This document shows, piece by piece, positions 48,226 through 56,570 of a stretch of DNA of 64,000 bases (its first letter is position 1; each line of letters begins with the position of its first letter). The stretch covers positions 1 to 64,000 of the forward strand of contig JAFDWC010000001.1 in the NCBI GenBank assembly GCA_018268655.1. Direction: 5' to 3'. The notes under the pieces are model-generated. The model was not told where the DNA came from. It saw nothing but the letters and a program-made list of their open reading frames with translations, and did not search any database. The position numbers and the translations under genes were made by a program. The stretch comes from Actinomycetota bacterium (GTDB lineage: Bacteria > Actinomycetota > Thermoleophilia > Solirubrobacterales > 70-9).

Positions 48226-51135
48226 TCATCTGTACTCGAGGTGGTTGGCCGCCTCCTGTTCGGTGCTGCCGAGGCGTCGGAGGATCGCGAGCGCCTCGGA
48301 GAGCTTCGCCTCGGCCGAGGCCTCATCGCCACGCTCGCGGTCGAACAGGGCCGAGGCGCGCAGGATGTGCGCCTCGCCGTACGGGAACGGCATCGCTCGC
48401 GCCCGCTCGAGTCCCTCCCGATGGACGGCATCGGCGAGGTCCGGCGTACCCAGGGGCGCCGCGACCGACCCCATGACTTCGAGCGCCGGGATCCCGTGGA
48501 GCCAGCCTTCGCTTCGGCGCGCCGCCGCGACGGCACGCTCGGCGTAGGGGCGGGCGCTCGCCGGGTCGCCGAGCTCGAGGTGGGCGGCGCCGAGGGTCGT
48601 CAGCAGCGGGATCGAGTAGCTCCAGGGGAGGTCCTTGGCGTGAAGTGGCTGCAGCCTCGCGACGGCCGCCTCTGGGCGGCCTTCGAGCAGGTCGAGGTGG
48701 GCGAGGTGCACTGCCGCGGCGTGCTCCACGTAGGCGATGCGCATCGACCGCGCGGAGCGGACGGACGCCTGCAGACGGAGGTGCGCCTCATGCCAGCGGC
48801 CGTCCCAGATGAGCAGCTTTGCGATCACCGGCCCGACCCGAACCGAGGAGGTCGAGGGGGCATGGCCGTCCAGGCTGGCCTGGGCCCGAGCGAGGAGCCG
48901 GCGGCCCGACTCCCAGTCTCCTCGCACGTAATCGCCGACCGCGAGGAGCACGGTGTGAACGGCGGCGACGATCTGATCGCCGGCCGACTCGGCCACGCGC
49001 AGCATTCGTTCGCTGAGCGCGCGGCTCGGTTGCAGCGCGCCCATCGACACGTACACCGCGCTGAGCAGCGTCGCGATCTCGGCGGCCGCGTCGTCCCCCT
49101 CCGCGGACGGACCTGCCGGGATCGTCGTCTCGAGGAGAACGGCCGCCTCCCGAAGGCTGCCGGAGTGGATCAACGCGGCACCCTGGAGCCGCCTTCCGAC
49201 CAGCCGCAGCCGCTTGTTGCCGGTTGCCCGGCCGACCCGATCTAGCGACCGACCGACGGTCGTCATCCGCTTGAAGGACCCCTGCGCGAACAGCAGCCGG
49301 CCCAGCCCCTCCCACCGAAGGATCGCGCCCTCGGAGGTCGTCCCGGTCGTCTTCAGCTCGCTGCCTTCGACGAGGCCTACCACCCTCTCGAGGGCGTCGT
49401 CGCCGATGCCGCGACGGAAGTGCGCCTCCGCCAGCCGGCCGGTCAGCCGGTGCACCGAGTCCACCTCGTCGGCGGCTCGATACCGCTCGAGTGCCGACTC
49501 GAGCGCGGAGATCGCCTCGTCGTATCGCCCCACCCGGTAGAGCGCGAGCCCGAGCTTCTCGCCGATCGCCGCGGTCTCCCTGGATCTGCCCAGCTCGCGC
49601 AGCCGATCGATCGCCTGCTGGAAGAACTCGGCGGCGGCGGCGTAGGCGACGCGCTGCTGTGCCTGATCGCCGGCCAGCTCGAAGTAGTCGATGGCCCTGT
49701 CGGGATCGTCGCTCGAGGCGAAGTGAAAGGCGAGCAACTCGGCCCGCGGCGGGCTTTCGCTCGCCAGCGTCTCGGCGACCCGGCGGTGCAGCAACCGGCG
49801 GCGACCAGCCGAGAGGCCCGCCTCGATCGTCTCCCGGATCAGATCATGTGTGAAGCGATACTCCCCCTCCGGATCCTCCGCGAGCAGACGAGCCGCCGTC
49901 GCCATCTCTAGCGCCTCGACGACTTCGTCGTCGGACCGGCTGCCCGCCCGCACCAGCAGTGCGTGCGAGACGTCGCCGCCGCCGATCGCCGCCACCGCAA
50001 GCAGCTCCTGCGCCGTCTCGGGTAGGGCGAGCAGCCGCTGGCCGATGACCTGCTTCACCGTCCATGGCAGCGTCAGTTCCTGCGCTCCCTGATCGGCGGA
50101 CAGCTGGTCCTCGACGAAGCTGACCAGGAAGAACGGCACGCCGCCGGCCCGGCGCACGAGCGCCGGCATCAGCGCCTGCGCCTCATCCAGCTGAGTCGAG
50201 AGCTCGAGCACCAGTTGCCCGGCCTCCTGATCGGAGAGCGGCTCGAGGTCGAGGACACGGACCTGCGAGGCCCTGGCAAGGTCGGCGACCAGGTCGCCGA
50301 GTCGACTCCCCGCAACCGGTTCGGAATCGCGGTACGCGCCGAGCACGCGGATCGGCGGCGACCCGGCCTGCGCCTGCAGCGCGGCGATCAGGTCAAGTGC
50401 ATCCGGCCCCGCCCACTGAAGGTCGTCGAGGACGAGCAGCAACCCGCCCTCGCCGGCGACGGCGCGCAGGAGACGGGCCACCTCGGCGAACAGCAGCAGT
50501 CGCCGTTGCTGTGGCTGGGCATCGAGAGCGAGACGCCGGTCCGACGCCGCGAGCTCCGGCAGCATCTGGCCGAGTGCGTCGGCCCGCTCGAGCGCCGCCG
50601 TGCGATCGTCAGCGGGCAGTTGCGCGAGCAGGTGGCTCAGCGCGCTCGTCAGCGGCGCGTAGGGATCCTGTGCGCGCCGCTGGCAGCCCCCCGTCGCCAC
50701 CCGCCAGTCAATCTGCTCGGCCCGCGAGGCCGCGTACTCCAGCAGTCGTGACTTCCCGATCCCCGGCTCACCGGCAAGCAGCAGCACCGGCGGACCGGCC
50801 CCTGCGAGGTGTTGGCGGATCTCGGCCAGCTCGCGCTCACGCCCGACCAGCGGACGAACGGGTGGACCGGGCTCGCCGCGATGCTCCCCGGTCGTCTGCA
50901 GCCGTGCACGGTCCTCATCCCCCAGCTCGAGGACTGCCGCAAGACGATCGGCCGCGGCGGAGGAGATCGGCCGCTGGCCCCGCTCCAGCTTGCCGACGTA
51001 GTTGGCGGTATACCCGCAGCGATCGCCCAACTCCTCCTGCGTCAGCCCGGCCCGCTGGCGATATCGCCGAAGCAGCTCCCCCGACGACCGCGCCCCATCC
51101 CCCGCAAACGACCCTCTGGGCGCGCCGTCGTTCAC
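48226..51135 (-). CDS. XRE-AAA ATPase-TPR regulator
   Basis: Large signalling/transcription protein (969 residues). The N-terminal XRE helix-turn-helix spans about 21-72 (LLRRYRQRAGLTQEELGDRC, TANYVGKLERGQRPIS). The ATPase has Walker A GEPGIGKS (122-129) and Walker B LVLDDLQWAG (about 234-243). A TPR-like C-terminal half follows (PDRAIDYFELAGDQAQQRVA onward). It is the same domain plan as the LuxR ATPase at 3169 but with XRE in front. Possibly senses an intracellular ligand. It is divergent from the small ORF at 51222. Confidence 0.88.
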   Translation of the reverse strand: MNDGAPRGSFAGDGARSSGELLRRYRQRAGLTQEELGDRCGYTANYVGKLERGQRPISSAAADRLAAVLELGDEDRARLQTTGEHRGEPGPPVRPLVGRERELAEIRQHLAGAGPPVLLLAGEPGIGKSRLLEYAASRAEQIDWRVATGGCQRRAQDPYAPLTSALSHLLAQLPADDRTAALERADALGQMLPELAASDRRLALDAQPQQRRLLLFAEVARLLRAVAGEGGLLLVLDDLQWAGPDALDLIAALQAQAGSPPIRVLGAYRDSEPVAGSRLGDLVADLARASQVRVLDLEPLSDQEAGQLVLELSTQLDEAQALMPALVRRAGGVPFFLVSFVEDQLSADQGAQELTLPWTVKQVIGQRLLALPETAQELLAVAAIGGGDVSHALLVRAGSRSDDEVVEALEMATAARLLAEDPEGEYRFTHDLIRETIEAGLSAGRRRLLHRRVAETLASESPPRAELLAFHFASSDDPDRAIDYFELAGDQAQQRVAYAAAAEFFQQAIDRLRELGRSRETAAIGEKLGLALYRVGRYDEAISALESALERYRAADEVDSVHRLTGRLAEAHFRRGIGDDALERVVGLVEGSELKTTGTTSEGAILRWEGLGRLLFAQGSFKRMTTVGRSLDRVGRATGNKRLRLVGRRLQGAALIHSGSLREAAVLLETTIPAGPSAEGDDAAAEIATLLSAVYVSMGALQPSRALSERMLRVAESAGDQIVAAVHTVLLAVGDYVRGDWESGRRLLARAQASLDGHAPSTSSVRVGPVIAKLLIWDGRWHEAHLRLQASVRSARSMRIAYVEHAAAVHLAHLDLLEGRPEAAVARLQPLHAKDLPWSYSIPLLTTLGAAHLELGDPASARPYAERAVAAARRSEGWLHGIPALEVMGSVAAPLGTPDLADAVHREGLERARAMPFPYGEAHILRASALFDRERGDEASAEAKLSEALAILRRLGSTEQEAANHLEYR

Positions 51136-51221
51136 CTGTACAGCCTAGATTGTCCACGTCGTTTGTCCACCACTGTCCCTGGACGGCGCGCGGGGCCGGG
51201 ATCAGGCTGCCGAAGGTCCTC

Positions 51222-51536
51222 ATGCCGCTCTTCGTCGCCCAACATCGGCACCCGCCTGAAAGCTGCTCTGCCTTCCTGTCCGAATCGGAGCTGCTCTCCC
51301 GTGTCTCCGCCACGGCGGCGGCCCGGCACGGGATCGGCATCGAGGCCGAGGCGTTGATCGAGGTCGAGCATCGACTGCTGCTCGTCGTCGAGGCGGCGGA
51401 GCAGGAGACGGTCGAGGGATTCCTCGGCTTCCTGCGCCAGTCGGGCGAGCTCGAGGTGCTGCCGGCATCGACGGTCGAGGAAGCGGTCGAACGCCTGCAC
51501 GTATTGGACGAATCGAAGGAGAGAGGCGATGAGTAG
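51222..51536 (+). CDS. Small DUF4242-like (dimeric alpha/beta) protein
   Basis: 104-residue soluble protein: MPLFVAQHRHPPESCSAFLS, ATAAARHGIGIEAEALIEVE, HRLLLVVEAAEQETVEGFLG. The alternating strand/helix pattern resembles small dimeric alpha/beta-barrel proteins such as DUF4242 or DUF3303; the exact family is uncertain. A weak GAAGG precedes the ATG. The stop overlaps the next start by eight bases, so it is the first gene of the exported set. Confidence 0.65.
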   Translation: MPLFVAQHRHPPESCSAFLSESELLSRVSATAAARHGIGIEAEALIEVEHRLLLVVEAAEQETVEGFLGFLRQSGELEVLPASTVEEAVERLHVLDESKERGDE

Positions 51537-53136
51537 AGCTGGGAAGCCGAGGTTTGGTCGGATCGTCGTGACAGGGCTCGCCGTGATCGCAACGACCGCC
51601 GGCCTCTGCGCGCAGGCGCAGACGGCCCCGGCGTCGGCGAGCGCGGCGCGGGTGCCGACCGACAACCCGCCGTGGTATCCGTCGCTGCAGGCGTTCGAGC
51701 ACTACGACTCCGCGCGCTCGCACGTCTTCTCCGAGGCGACGTTCGACGGCTCGTTGACCGGCCCGAACCGCGTCGATCTCCAACGGTCCCGCCCAGGCGC
51801 GTACCCGTCCGGTTACAACACCGCGTACCTCGATTCCAAGGACATGTTCATCCAGGGCGGCAGCTACGGCAACATCAAGGGCTCGATCGGCCCCTACGTC
51901 GCGAAGGTGAACCCGCGGACGCTGCGGCCGATCTGGTACACGCAGCTGCGCAACACCCGCAGGACCAGGGAGTGGGACTACCCCGGCGGCATGGCGATCA
52001 TGGACGACGGATTCATCTATGTGGTGTCCGGCTACCGGATCTACAAAGTGAGCCCGAAGCACGGGCGGGTGGTGAAAACGCTGAGGCTGCCGACCATGGT
52101 CCACATGCGGAACAACTACCCCGAAACACCGCCCACGTATGACGAAGAAACGTGGACTCAGGACGCGCGCAACACCTCGTACAACGGCATCAACGCGCTC
52201 CCCGACGGGACGATCATCCTGAAGTCGCTCTACCGCCAGGCGGGCTGCAAGCGCAACGGGCCCTCCGCGATCCTCAACTGCCCGAAGACCAGGGACGTTC
52301 CGGCGTCGATCCTGGTCTCGGTGGATCCGAAAACGATGCGGATCCGCGACAAAATCACGCTGCCCGCGTTCGCCGGCGCGAGGCCGACGATCACCCGGTA
52401 CCACGGCGTCGACTACGTGTACCTGCTGGAGAACACCTCCAGCCCCGTGCGGTACTCGGTGAAGAACGGGCAGTTCACCCTGGACGAAAGCTGGACGCCG
52501 CCGGCGCTTCCGGCGAAATACGAAAATCAGACGACGGGCGGGTCGCTGATCATCATGAACAACTGGGTTCTGGGCGCGACGAACAGCGTCCCCGCCGGCG
52601 GCCACCTGACGATGTTTGCGATCAACCAGAACGATGCCTCCGATGTCCTCTACTCGCAGCCCTACGCAAACGACCCGGTCCCGCCGCTGCTCTCCCGCGC
52701 ATTCGAAAAGGCGGCCGCCGGTGAAACCCAGGCGGTCAGCTGGGCGGGGATGTCGCTTGAGGCAGATCCGGCAAACGGCCTGTTCTACGGAGTGGAGACG
52801 CTCGCCCGCAAGGTCGCGGCGTTCAGGATCGGGCCCGAAGGCATCGAAACGGTCTGGGAAAAACCCCAGACCACGACCGAGTGGGCGACGCTGATCGGTC
52901 CGAAGGACCATCGCATCTGGGTCGGCACGAACATCCCCGGCGCCCAGATCCCGGGCCAGAACCACAACGACACCATCGTCTACCGCGACGCCGCCACCGG
53001 TCGCCTGCTCGCGGTCTCGGGACGGGTGCCCGCGATGACGCCGGGAAGCGCGATCCAGCCCGGCTACAACGGCAGCGTCTTCTTCCCCGGAGCCAAGGGC
53101 ACCCTGGTCAAGGCGACCCCGCATCCGGCGGGCTGA
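51529..53136 (+). CDS. Exported beta-propeller-like protein
   Basis: Secreted protein (535 residues). Signal peptide RIVVTGLAVIATTAGLCAQA. Repeated strand motifs (KDMFIQGGSYGNIKGSIGPY, YVVSGYRIYKVSPKHGRVVK, YNGINALPDGTIILKSLYRQ, NNWVLGATNSVPAGGHLTMF) resemble PQQ/beta-propeller blades. Glu is mostly GAA and Lys often AAA, as in other exported proteins here. Not identified further: it could be an enzyme or a surface-binding protein. Confidence 0.75.
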   Translation: MSRAGKPRFGRIVVTGLAVIATTAGLCAQAQTAPASASAARVPTDNPPWYPSLQAFEHYDSARSHVFSEATFDGSLTGPNRVDLQRSRPGAYPSGYNTAYLDSKDMFIQGGSYGNIKGSIGPYVAKVNPRTLRPIWYTQLRNTRRTREWDYPGGMAIMDDGFIYVVSGYRIYKVSPKHGRVVKTLRLPTMVHMRNNYPETPPTYDEETWTQDARNTSYNGINALPDGTIILKSLYRQAGCKRNGPSAILNCPKTRDVPASILVSVDPKTMRIRDKITLPAFAGARPTITRYHGVDYVYLLENTSSPVRYSVKNGQFTLDESWTPPALPAKYENQTTGGSLIIMNNWVLGATNSVPAGGHLTMFAINQNDASDVLYSQPYANDPVPPLLSRAFEKAAAGETQAVSWAGMSLEADPANGLFYGVETLARKVAAFRIGPEGIETVWEKPQTTTEWATLIGPKDHRIWVGTNIPGAQIPGQNHNDTIVYRDAATGRLLAVSGRVPAMTPGSAIQPGYNGSVFFPGAKGTLVKATPHPAG

Positions 53137-53142
53137 CGCGGC

Positions 53143-54678
53143 GTGAGCCCGTCACCGTCGTCCCACGCGTCAGCGAGATTCGCGAGGCGAGCGCTGTGCG
53201 CGGCGGCGGTGTGCGGGCTCCTCCTCGCCGCCTTCGTCGCCACGGCGTCCGCCAGGTCGGGCCAGGCCCGGATCGCGCCCGTGTTCCCAGGCTGCGCCTG
53301 GGCCCTGGAGTCGACGCCGTCGTTGGCGAACGTGGCCGGTCCCGACCCAAATGCGACGTACTGGACGACGCCGTTCAAGACCGACCGCCCCTTTCGCTCG
53401 TTGACGATCAGGGGCACCTATCCAGAGGCACGCAATATCTCCTTCGTCGTCTACAACAGCAGCGGCGGAGACTTCACCGAGAAGGTCCGGGGCAAGACGG
53501 TCGGCTCGGCGCTCACGGATTACGAAATCGCTCCGGACCGTGGATCGGTCAACCCATGGCAGGTCGACTCGGTCCCGCCCGGTCGCGGGATGAACTTCAC
53601 GGTGCGGATACGACGGGGTGTGACCGCGGGCGAGCAGAAGCGACTCAACGCCATACCCATGGTCGACACCGAACCGGTGGAACAGAACCCGATAGCTCCC
53701 GAAGACGTCGGCTTCGTCACCTTCCGCACCTACGTTCCCTCCGGCGGCAACAAGACGGTCAAGCTCCCGACGGTGATCGTCAACAGGACGGTCGAGCGTC
53801 ACGGTCGCCACTCCCGGCCCCGGGTCGCCCACATCCAGCTGCCGACCTGCAACTCGGCCCGCATCGCCCACGCGGCCAAGGTTTCAGGTGCGCTGAAGCA
53901 GATCGCCGCCAAGGTCAAAGGTGAAGCGGTGCCGACGACGCCCGTCACCCCGTGCACCGTCGACGGCCAGCCGCGCTACAGCAACGGCTGCGCCAAGCCG
54001 CTCGAATGGAGCCAGTCCTCCTCCGACCAGGTCGGTGCCCTCTTCCCGGACCCGAGCAACGCCTACATCTCGATGTATTTCTATCCGTCGCCGGGGACCG
54101 TGGTGGTGACCAGGGGCCTGATGCCGACGACCCCGCGAGCTGCGGGCAGCGGCGAGCTGGGCAACTCGATCGGCGCCACTCCGGTCGACTGGACCGCGGC
54201 GCCACTGCCCTACCAGCTCCGCTACTGGTCGGTGAACAACTATCTGCTGAAGGAGCCCTACCCGGTCGTCACCGAAGGTGTCGGGCCGAACCGCCGCTAC
54301 GGTGGCACCGCGGACTACCAGACCGCGGTTGACGCCAACGGCTACTACACGGTCGTCTCCTCCCTGCCCGGCGACAAGCCGTCGAGCGCCTCCCTCGCCG
54401 CGAACTCCGCAACCTGGATTCCGATGCAGGGGGACCAGCCCTCGGTAGCGGAGTCGCAGTGGATGCGGAACATGATGGGCGAAAGCTTCCAGTACGCGAT
54501 CCAGCAGATCCCCCACGCCGCCTCCCCGACCGAATACATCCCGAGCTCGGTCGTCGCCCAGGTGATGGGCCCCTACTACCCGACCTCCGCCCAGTGCCCG
54601 GTGTCCGTCTTCGAAGCCCAGGGAACAGGCGGCTGCCTCGCCGTCAGCTCCCCGGCAACGGGGCCCACCGGGGACTAG
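53143..54678 (+). CDS. Exported hypothetical protein, partner of beta-propeller protein
   Basis: Secreted protein (511 residues). Signal peptide RRALCAAAVCGLLLAAFVAT to ASA. N-terminal beta domain (FRSLTIRGTYPEARNISFVV, NSSGGDFTEKVRGKTVGS) and a C-terminal domain with Cys residues (TPCTVDGQPRYSNGCAKP, AQCPVSVFEAQGTGGC). GTG start six bases after the previous stop, with no gap for a separate promoter. The region up to residue 190 is reminiscent of DUF1214-type folds, but weakly. Confidence 0.7.
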   Translation: MSPSPSSHASARFARRALCAAAVCGLLLAAFVATASARSGQARIAPVFPGCAWALESTPSLANVAGPDPNATYWTTPFKTDRPFRSLTIRGTYPEARNISFVVYNSSGGDFTEKVRGKTVGSALTDYEIAPDRGSVNPWQVDSVPPGRGMNFTVRIRRGVTAGEQKRLNAIPMVDTEPVEQNPIAPEDVGFVTFRTYVPSGGNKTVKLPTVIVNRTVERHGRHSRPRVAHIQLPTCNSARIAHAAKVSGALKQIAAKVKGEAVPTTPVTPCTVDGQPRYSNGCAKPLEWSQSSSDQVGALFPDPSNAYISMYFYPSPGTVVVTRGLMPTTPRAAGSGELGNSIGATPVDWTAAPLPYQLRYWSVNNYLLKEPYPVVTEGVGPNRRYGGTADYQTAVDANGYYTVVSSLPGDKPSSASLAANSATWIPMQGDQPSVAESQWMRNMMGESFQYAIQQIPHAASPTEYIPSSVVAQVMGPYYPTSAQCPVSVFEAQGTGGCLAVSSPATGPTGD

Positions 54679-54703
54679 GTCCCCGGGGCGCGCTCGAAGT
54701 GCG

Positions 54704-54744
54704 TTGGGCGCCTTTCTTTCGCATACCGAAGGAAAGGCGCCCAA
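54704..54744. terminator. Long perfect hairpin, bidirectional terminator
   Basis: TTGGGCGCCTTTC (54704-54716) pairs with 54732-54744 exactly, extended by TTC/GAA and a T-G pair, with loop GCATACC. It lies in the gap between the convergent secreted protein gene (ends 54678) and the SDR gene (ends 54838). There is no U-tract on the plus side, so it may stop transcription from both directions through its stability alone. Confidence 0.7.
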
Positions 54745-54837
54745 AAACGCTGCCGTGTGCGTCATCCAGGTGGACCTGGTCGTGGAATCAACCGTCAAGC
54801 GACCCCGGTCGCCGCCGCCAACCGAGGCTCACACCGC

Positions 54838-55530
54838 CTACCAGGGCAGGGGTCGTCCGTCGCGGAAGAAGCCGCCGGTGGGGCCGTCGTCGTCGAGCAA
54901 GCAGGCCCAGACCACGCTGCGGGCGCCCTCGGCGACGGGGCGGCCACCGCCGCCCATGTCGGTCGCGGTCCACCCCGGGCAGACGCTGTTGACCAGGACC
55001 CCGGCGCGGCGCAGCTCGGCGGCGAGCATCCGGGTCAGCCCGTTCAGCGCCAGCTTCGAGGTGTGGTAGGCGGGCAGGCCGCCGCCCATCTCGGTGATCG
55101 CGCCGCCCCCGCTGGAGACGTTGACCAGGCGGCCGTGCGGGCTTGCCCTCAACAGCGGCGCGAAGGCCTGAGCCATTCGCCAGGCACCGAAGAGGTTGGT
55201 CTCGAGCGCGCGGCGGACGCGATCGAGATCGGCGCCGAGCGCGGTGGTGTCGGTGTCATAGTCGATCGCGGCGTTGTTGACGAGCACGTCCAGGTGATCG
55301 AGCCGGGCGGCGAGCGCCGCGACGCTGGCCGGGTCAGCGACGTCGAGCGGGGCGGCGCGAACCTCGCCGTCGCCGGCCATCGCCGCGGCGACCGCCTCGG
55401 CGCGCGCCGGGTCCCGCGCGGTGAGCCAGACCGTCATCCCGGCCTGGGCGAGCTGCCGGCAGACCTCGACGCCCAGCCCCCGTGCGCCGCCGGTGACCAG
55501 CGCCGTGCCAGCAGTCGACGTCGACTTCAT
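54838..55530 (-). CDS. Short-chain dehydrogenase/reductase
   Basis: SDR (230 residues) with cofactor motif ALVTGGARGLGVEVCRQLAQ, NNAA in VLVNNAAIDYDTDTTALGAD, catalytic Ser and Tyr-x-x-x-Lys in NVSSGGGAITEMGGGLPAYH/TSK, and C-terminal VNSVCPGWTATDMGGGGRPV. This resembles the carbonyl-reductase-like SDR branch. ATG overlaps the previous SDR stop (ATGA). Earlier parts of the long frame are shadows of that SDR. Confidence 0.88.
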   Translation of the reverse strand: MKSTSTAGTALVTGGARGLGVEVCRQLAQAGMTVWLTARDPARAEAVAAAMAGDGEVRAAPLDVADPASVAALAARLDHLDVLVNNAAIDYDTDTTALGADLDRVRRALETNLFGAWRMAQAFAPLLRASPHGRLVNVSSGGGAITEMGGGLPAYHTSKLALNGLTRMLAAELRRAGVLVNSVCPGWTATDMGGGGRPVAEGARSVVWACLLDDDGPTGGFFRDGRPLPW

Positions 55531-56270
55531 CGGAAGATCGGGCTCGAGAGGCCGAAGGCGTCGATCGAGGTGCCGGTCAGCGCCCCGCTGGCGTCGGAGG
55601 CGAGGAAGAGCGCCAGCTCCGCGATCACCCGCGCCGACATCGGGTCGAATTTGCCCGATCCCCTGGCCCCGAACAGTTCCCGGAACCCGTCGGTGTCGAC
55701 GCCGCCCGGGCAGATGCAGGTGACGTCTATCCCGTGCTGCTTGACCTCGGCGGCGAGGCAGCCGGTGAAGTTGATGATCGCCGCCTTCGAGGCCTTGTAG
55801 GGCGTCTGACCGGCGTTCGGGTGCTTGCCGCCGATGCTCGAGAGGTTGATGATCTTGCCGGCGGACTGGGAGATCATCACCGGCAGCACCGCGTGGCAGA
55901 GGGCCACCACCGAGAGGAGGTTGACCTCCATCACCTCGCGCCAAACGCCGAAGTCGAAATCGACCAGGTTCGTTTTCGGGTAGATCATTCCCGCGTTGTT
56001 GACGAGCACGTCGACCCGGCCGAACTCGGCGACCGCCTGCGCGGCGATCCCGCGGACCTCCTCCTCGACCGTCATGTCGGCGGTGACGACGAGGCAGGAG
56101 CGGTCGAGTGCGGTGACCTCGCCCGCCAGCTCCTGCAGTCGCTCGGTCGAGCGGGCGGTTGCGACCAGGTCGGCCCCTTCCCGCGCCATCGCCATCGCGA
56201 TCGCCCGGCCGATGCCGCGGCTCGCGCCGGTCACGACCGCGACCTTTCCAGCCAGTTCCCCTTTGCTCAC
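55527..56270 (-). CDS. Short-chain dehydrogenase/reductase (FabG-like)
   Basis: SDR (247 residues). VAVVTGASRGIGRAIAMAMA, VLVNNAGMIYPKTNLVDFDF, NLSSIGGKHPNAGQTPYKAS (catalytic Ser, Tyr, Lys) and CICPGGVDTDGFRELFGARG. GTG start with AAAGGAG five bases upstream. It begins a two-gene leftward unit facing the ThDP gene across a 300-bp gap, so it may share the TTGTCGACA control site. Substrate unknown. Confidence 0.88.
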   Translation of the reverse strand: MSKGELAGKVAVVTGASRGIGRAIAMAMAREGADLVATARSTERLQELAGEVTALDRSCLVVTADMTVEEEVRGIAAQAVAEFGRVDVLVNNAGMIYPKTNLVDFDFGVWREVMEVNLLSVVALCHAVLPVMISQSAGKIINLSSIGGKHPNAGQTPYKASKAAIINFTGCLAAEVKQHGIDVTCICPGGVDTDGFRELFGARGSGKFDPMSARVIAELALFLASDASGALTGTSIDAFGLSSPIFR

Positions 56271-56530
56271 GTCTGCTCCTTTCTGCCGAGGACGGAGGCA
56301 ATAGCTTCCTCCAGGCCTTATGCCGGGGGCATGCGCCGCCCGTCGCGGCAGCCCCGCCGCGCGGGAGTGGCCCGAGCGCCCCGGCGCGCGGGGAGGCCGG
56401 CGAGCTCGCTGACTTCCGCCGAACAATTCCGCACCGTCCTACCGGCGCCAAATCCCAGCAGGACACCTCGGACCACTGGCGCCGCGCCGCACCATTGGCA
56501 AGACAAGCTGACACCGAGCGGATACATTTG

Positions 56531-56539
56531 TTGTCGACA
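56531..56539. promoter_or_regulatory. TTGTCGACA site upstream of ThDP gene
   Basis: TTGTCGACA with palindromic core TGTCGACA (56532-56539), 31 bases before the ThDP-enzyme ATG. It is the same core as at 63101-63109 and 63189-63196 near the GntR regulator, so a likely GntR operator. The rest of the 300-bp gap (56271-56570) holds no recognisable gene. GAGGAGAGG is the Shine-Dalgarno. Confidence 0.6.
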
Positions 56540-56570
56540 GTCGGCAATCTTCAAGTGAGGAGAGGTTTCC

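Noticed and set aside
56271-56570. Small gene in the 300-bp gap before the ThDP enzyme
   Set aside because: Short frames here are Arg/Pro-rich with no start signal; only the TTGTCGACA site and the Shine-Dalgarno are convincing.
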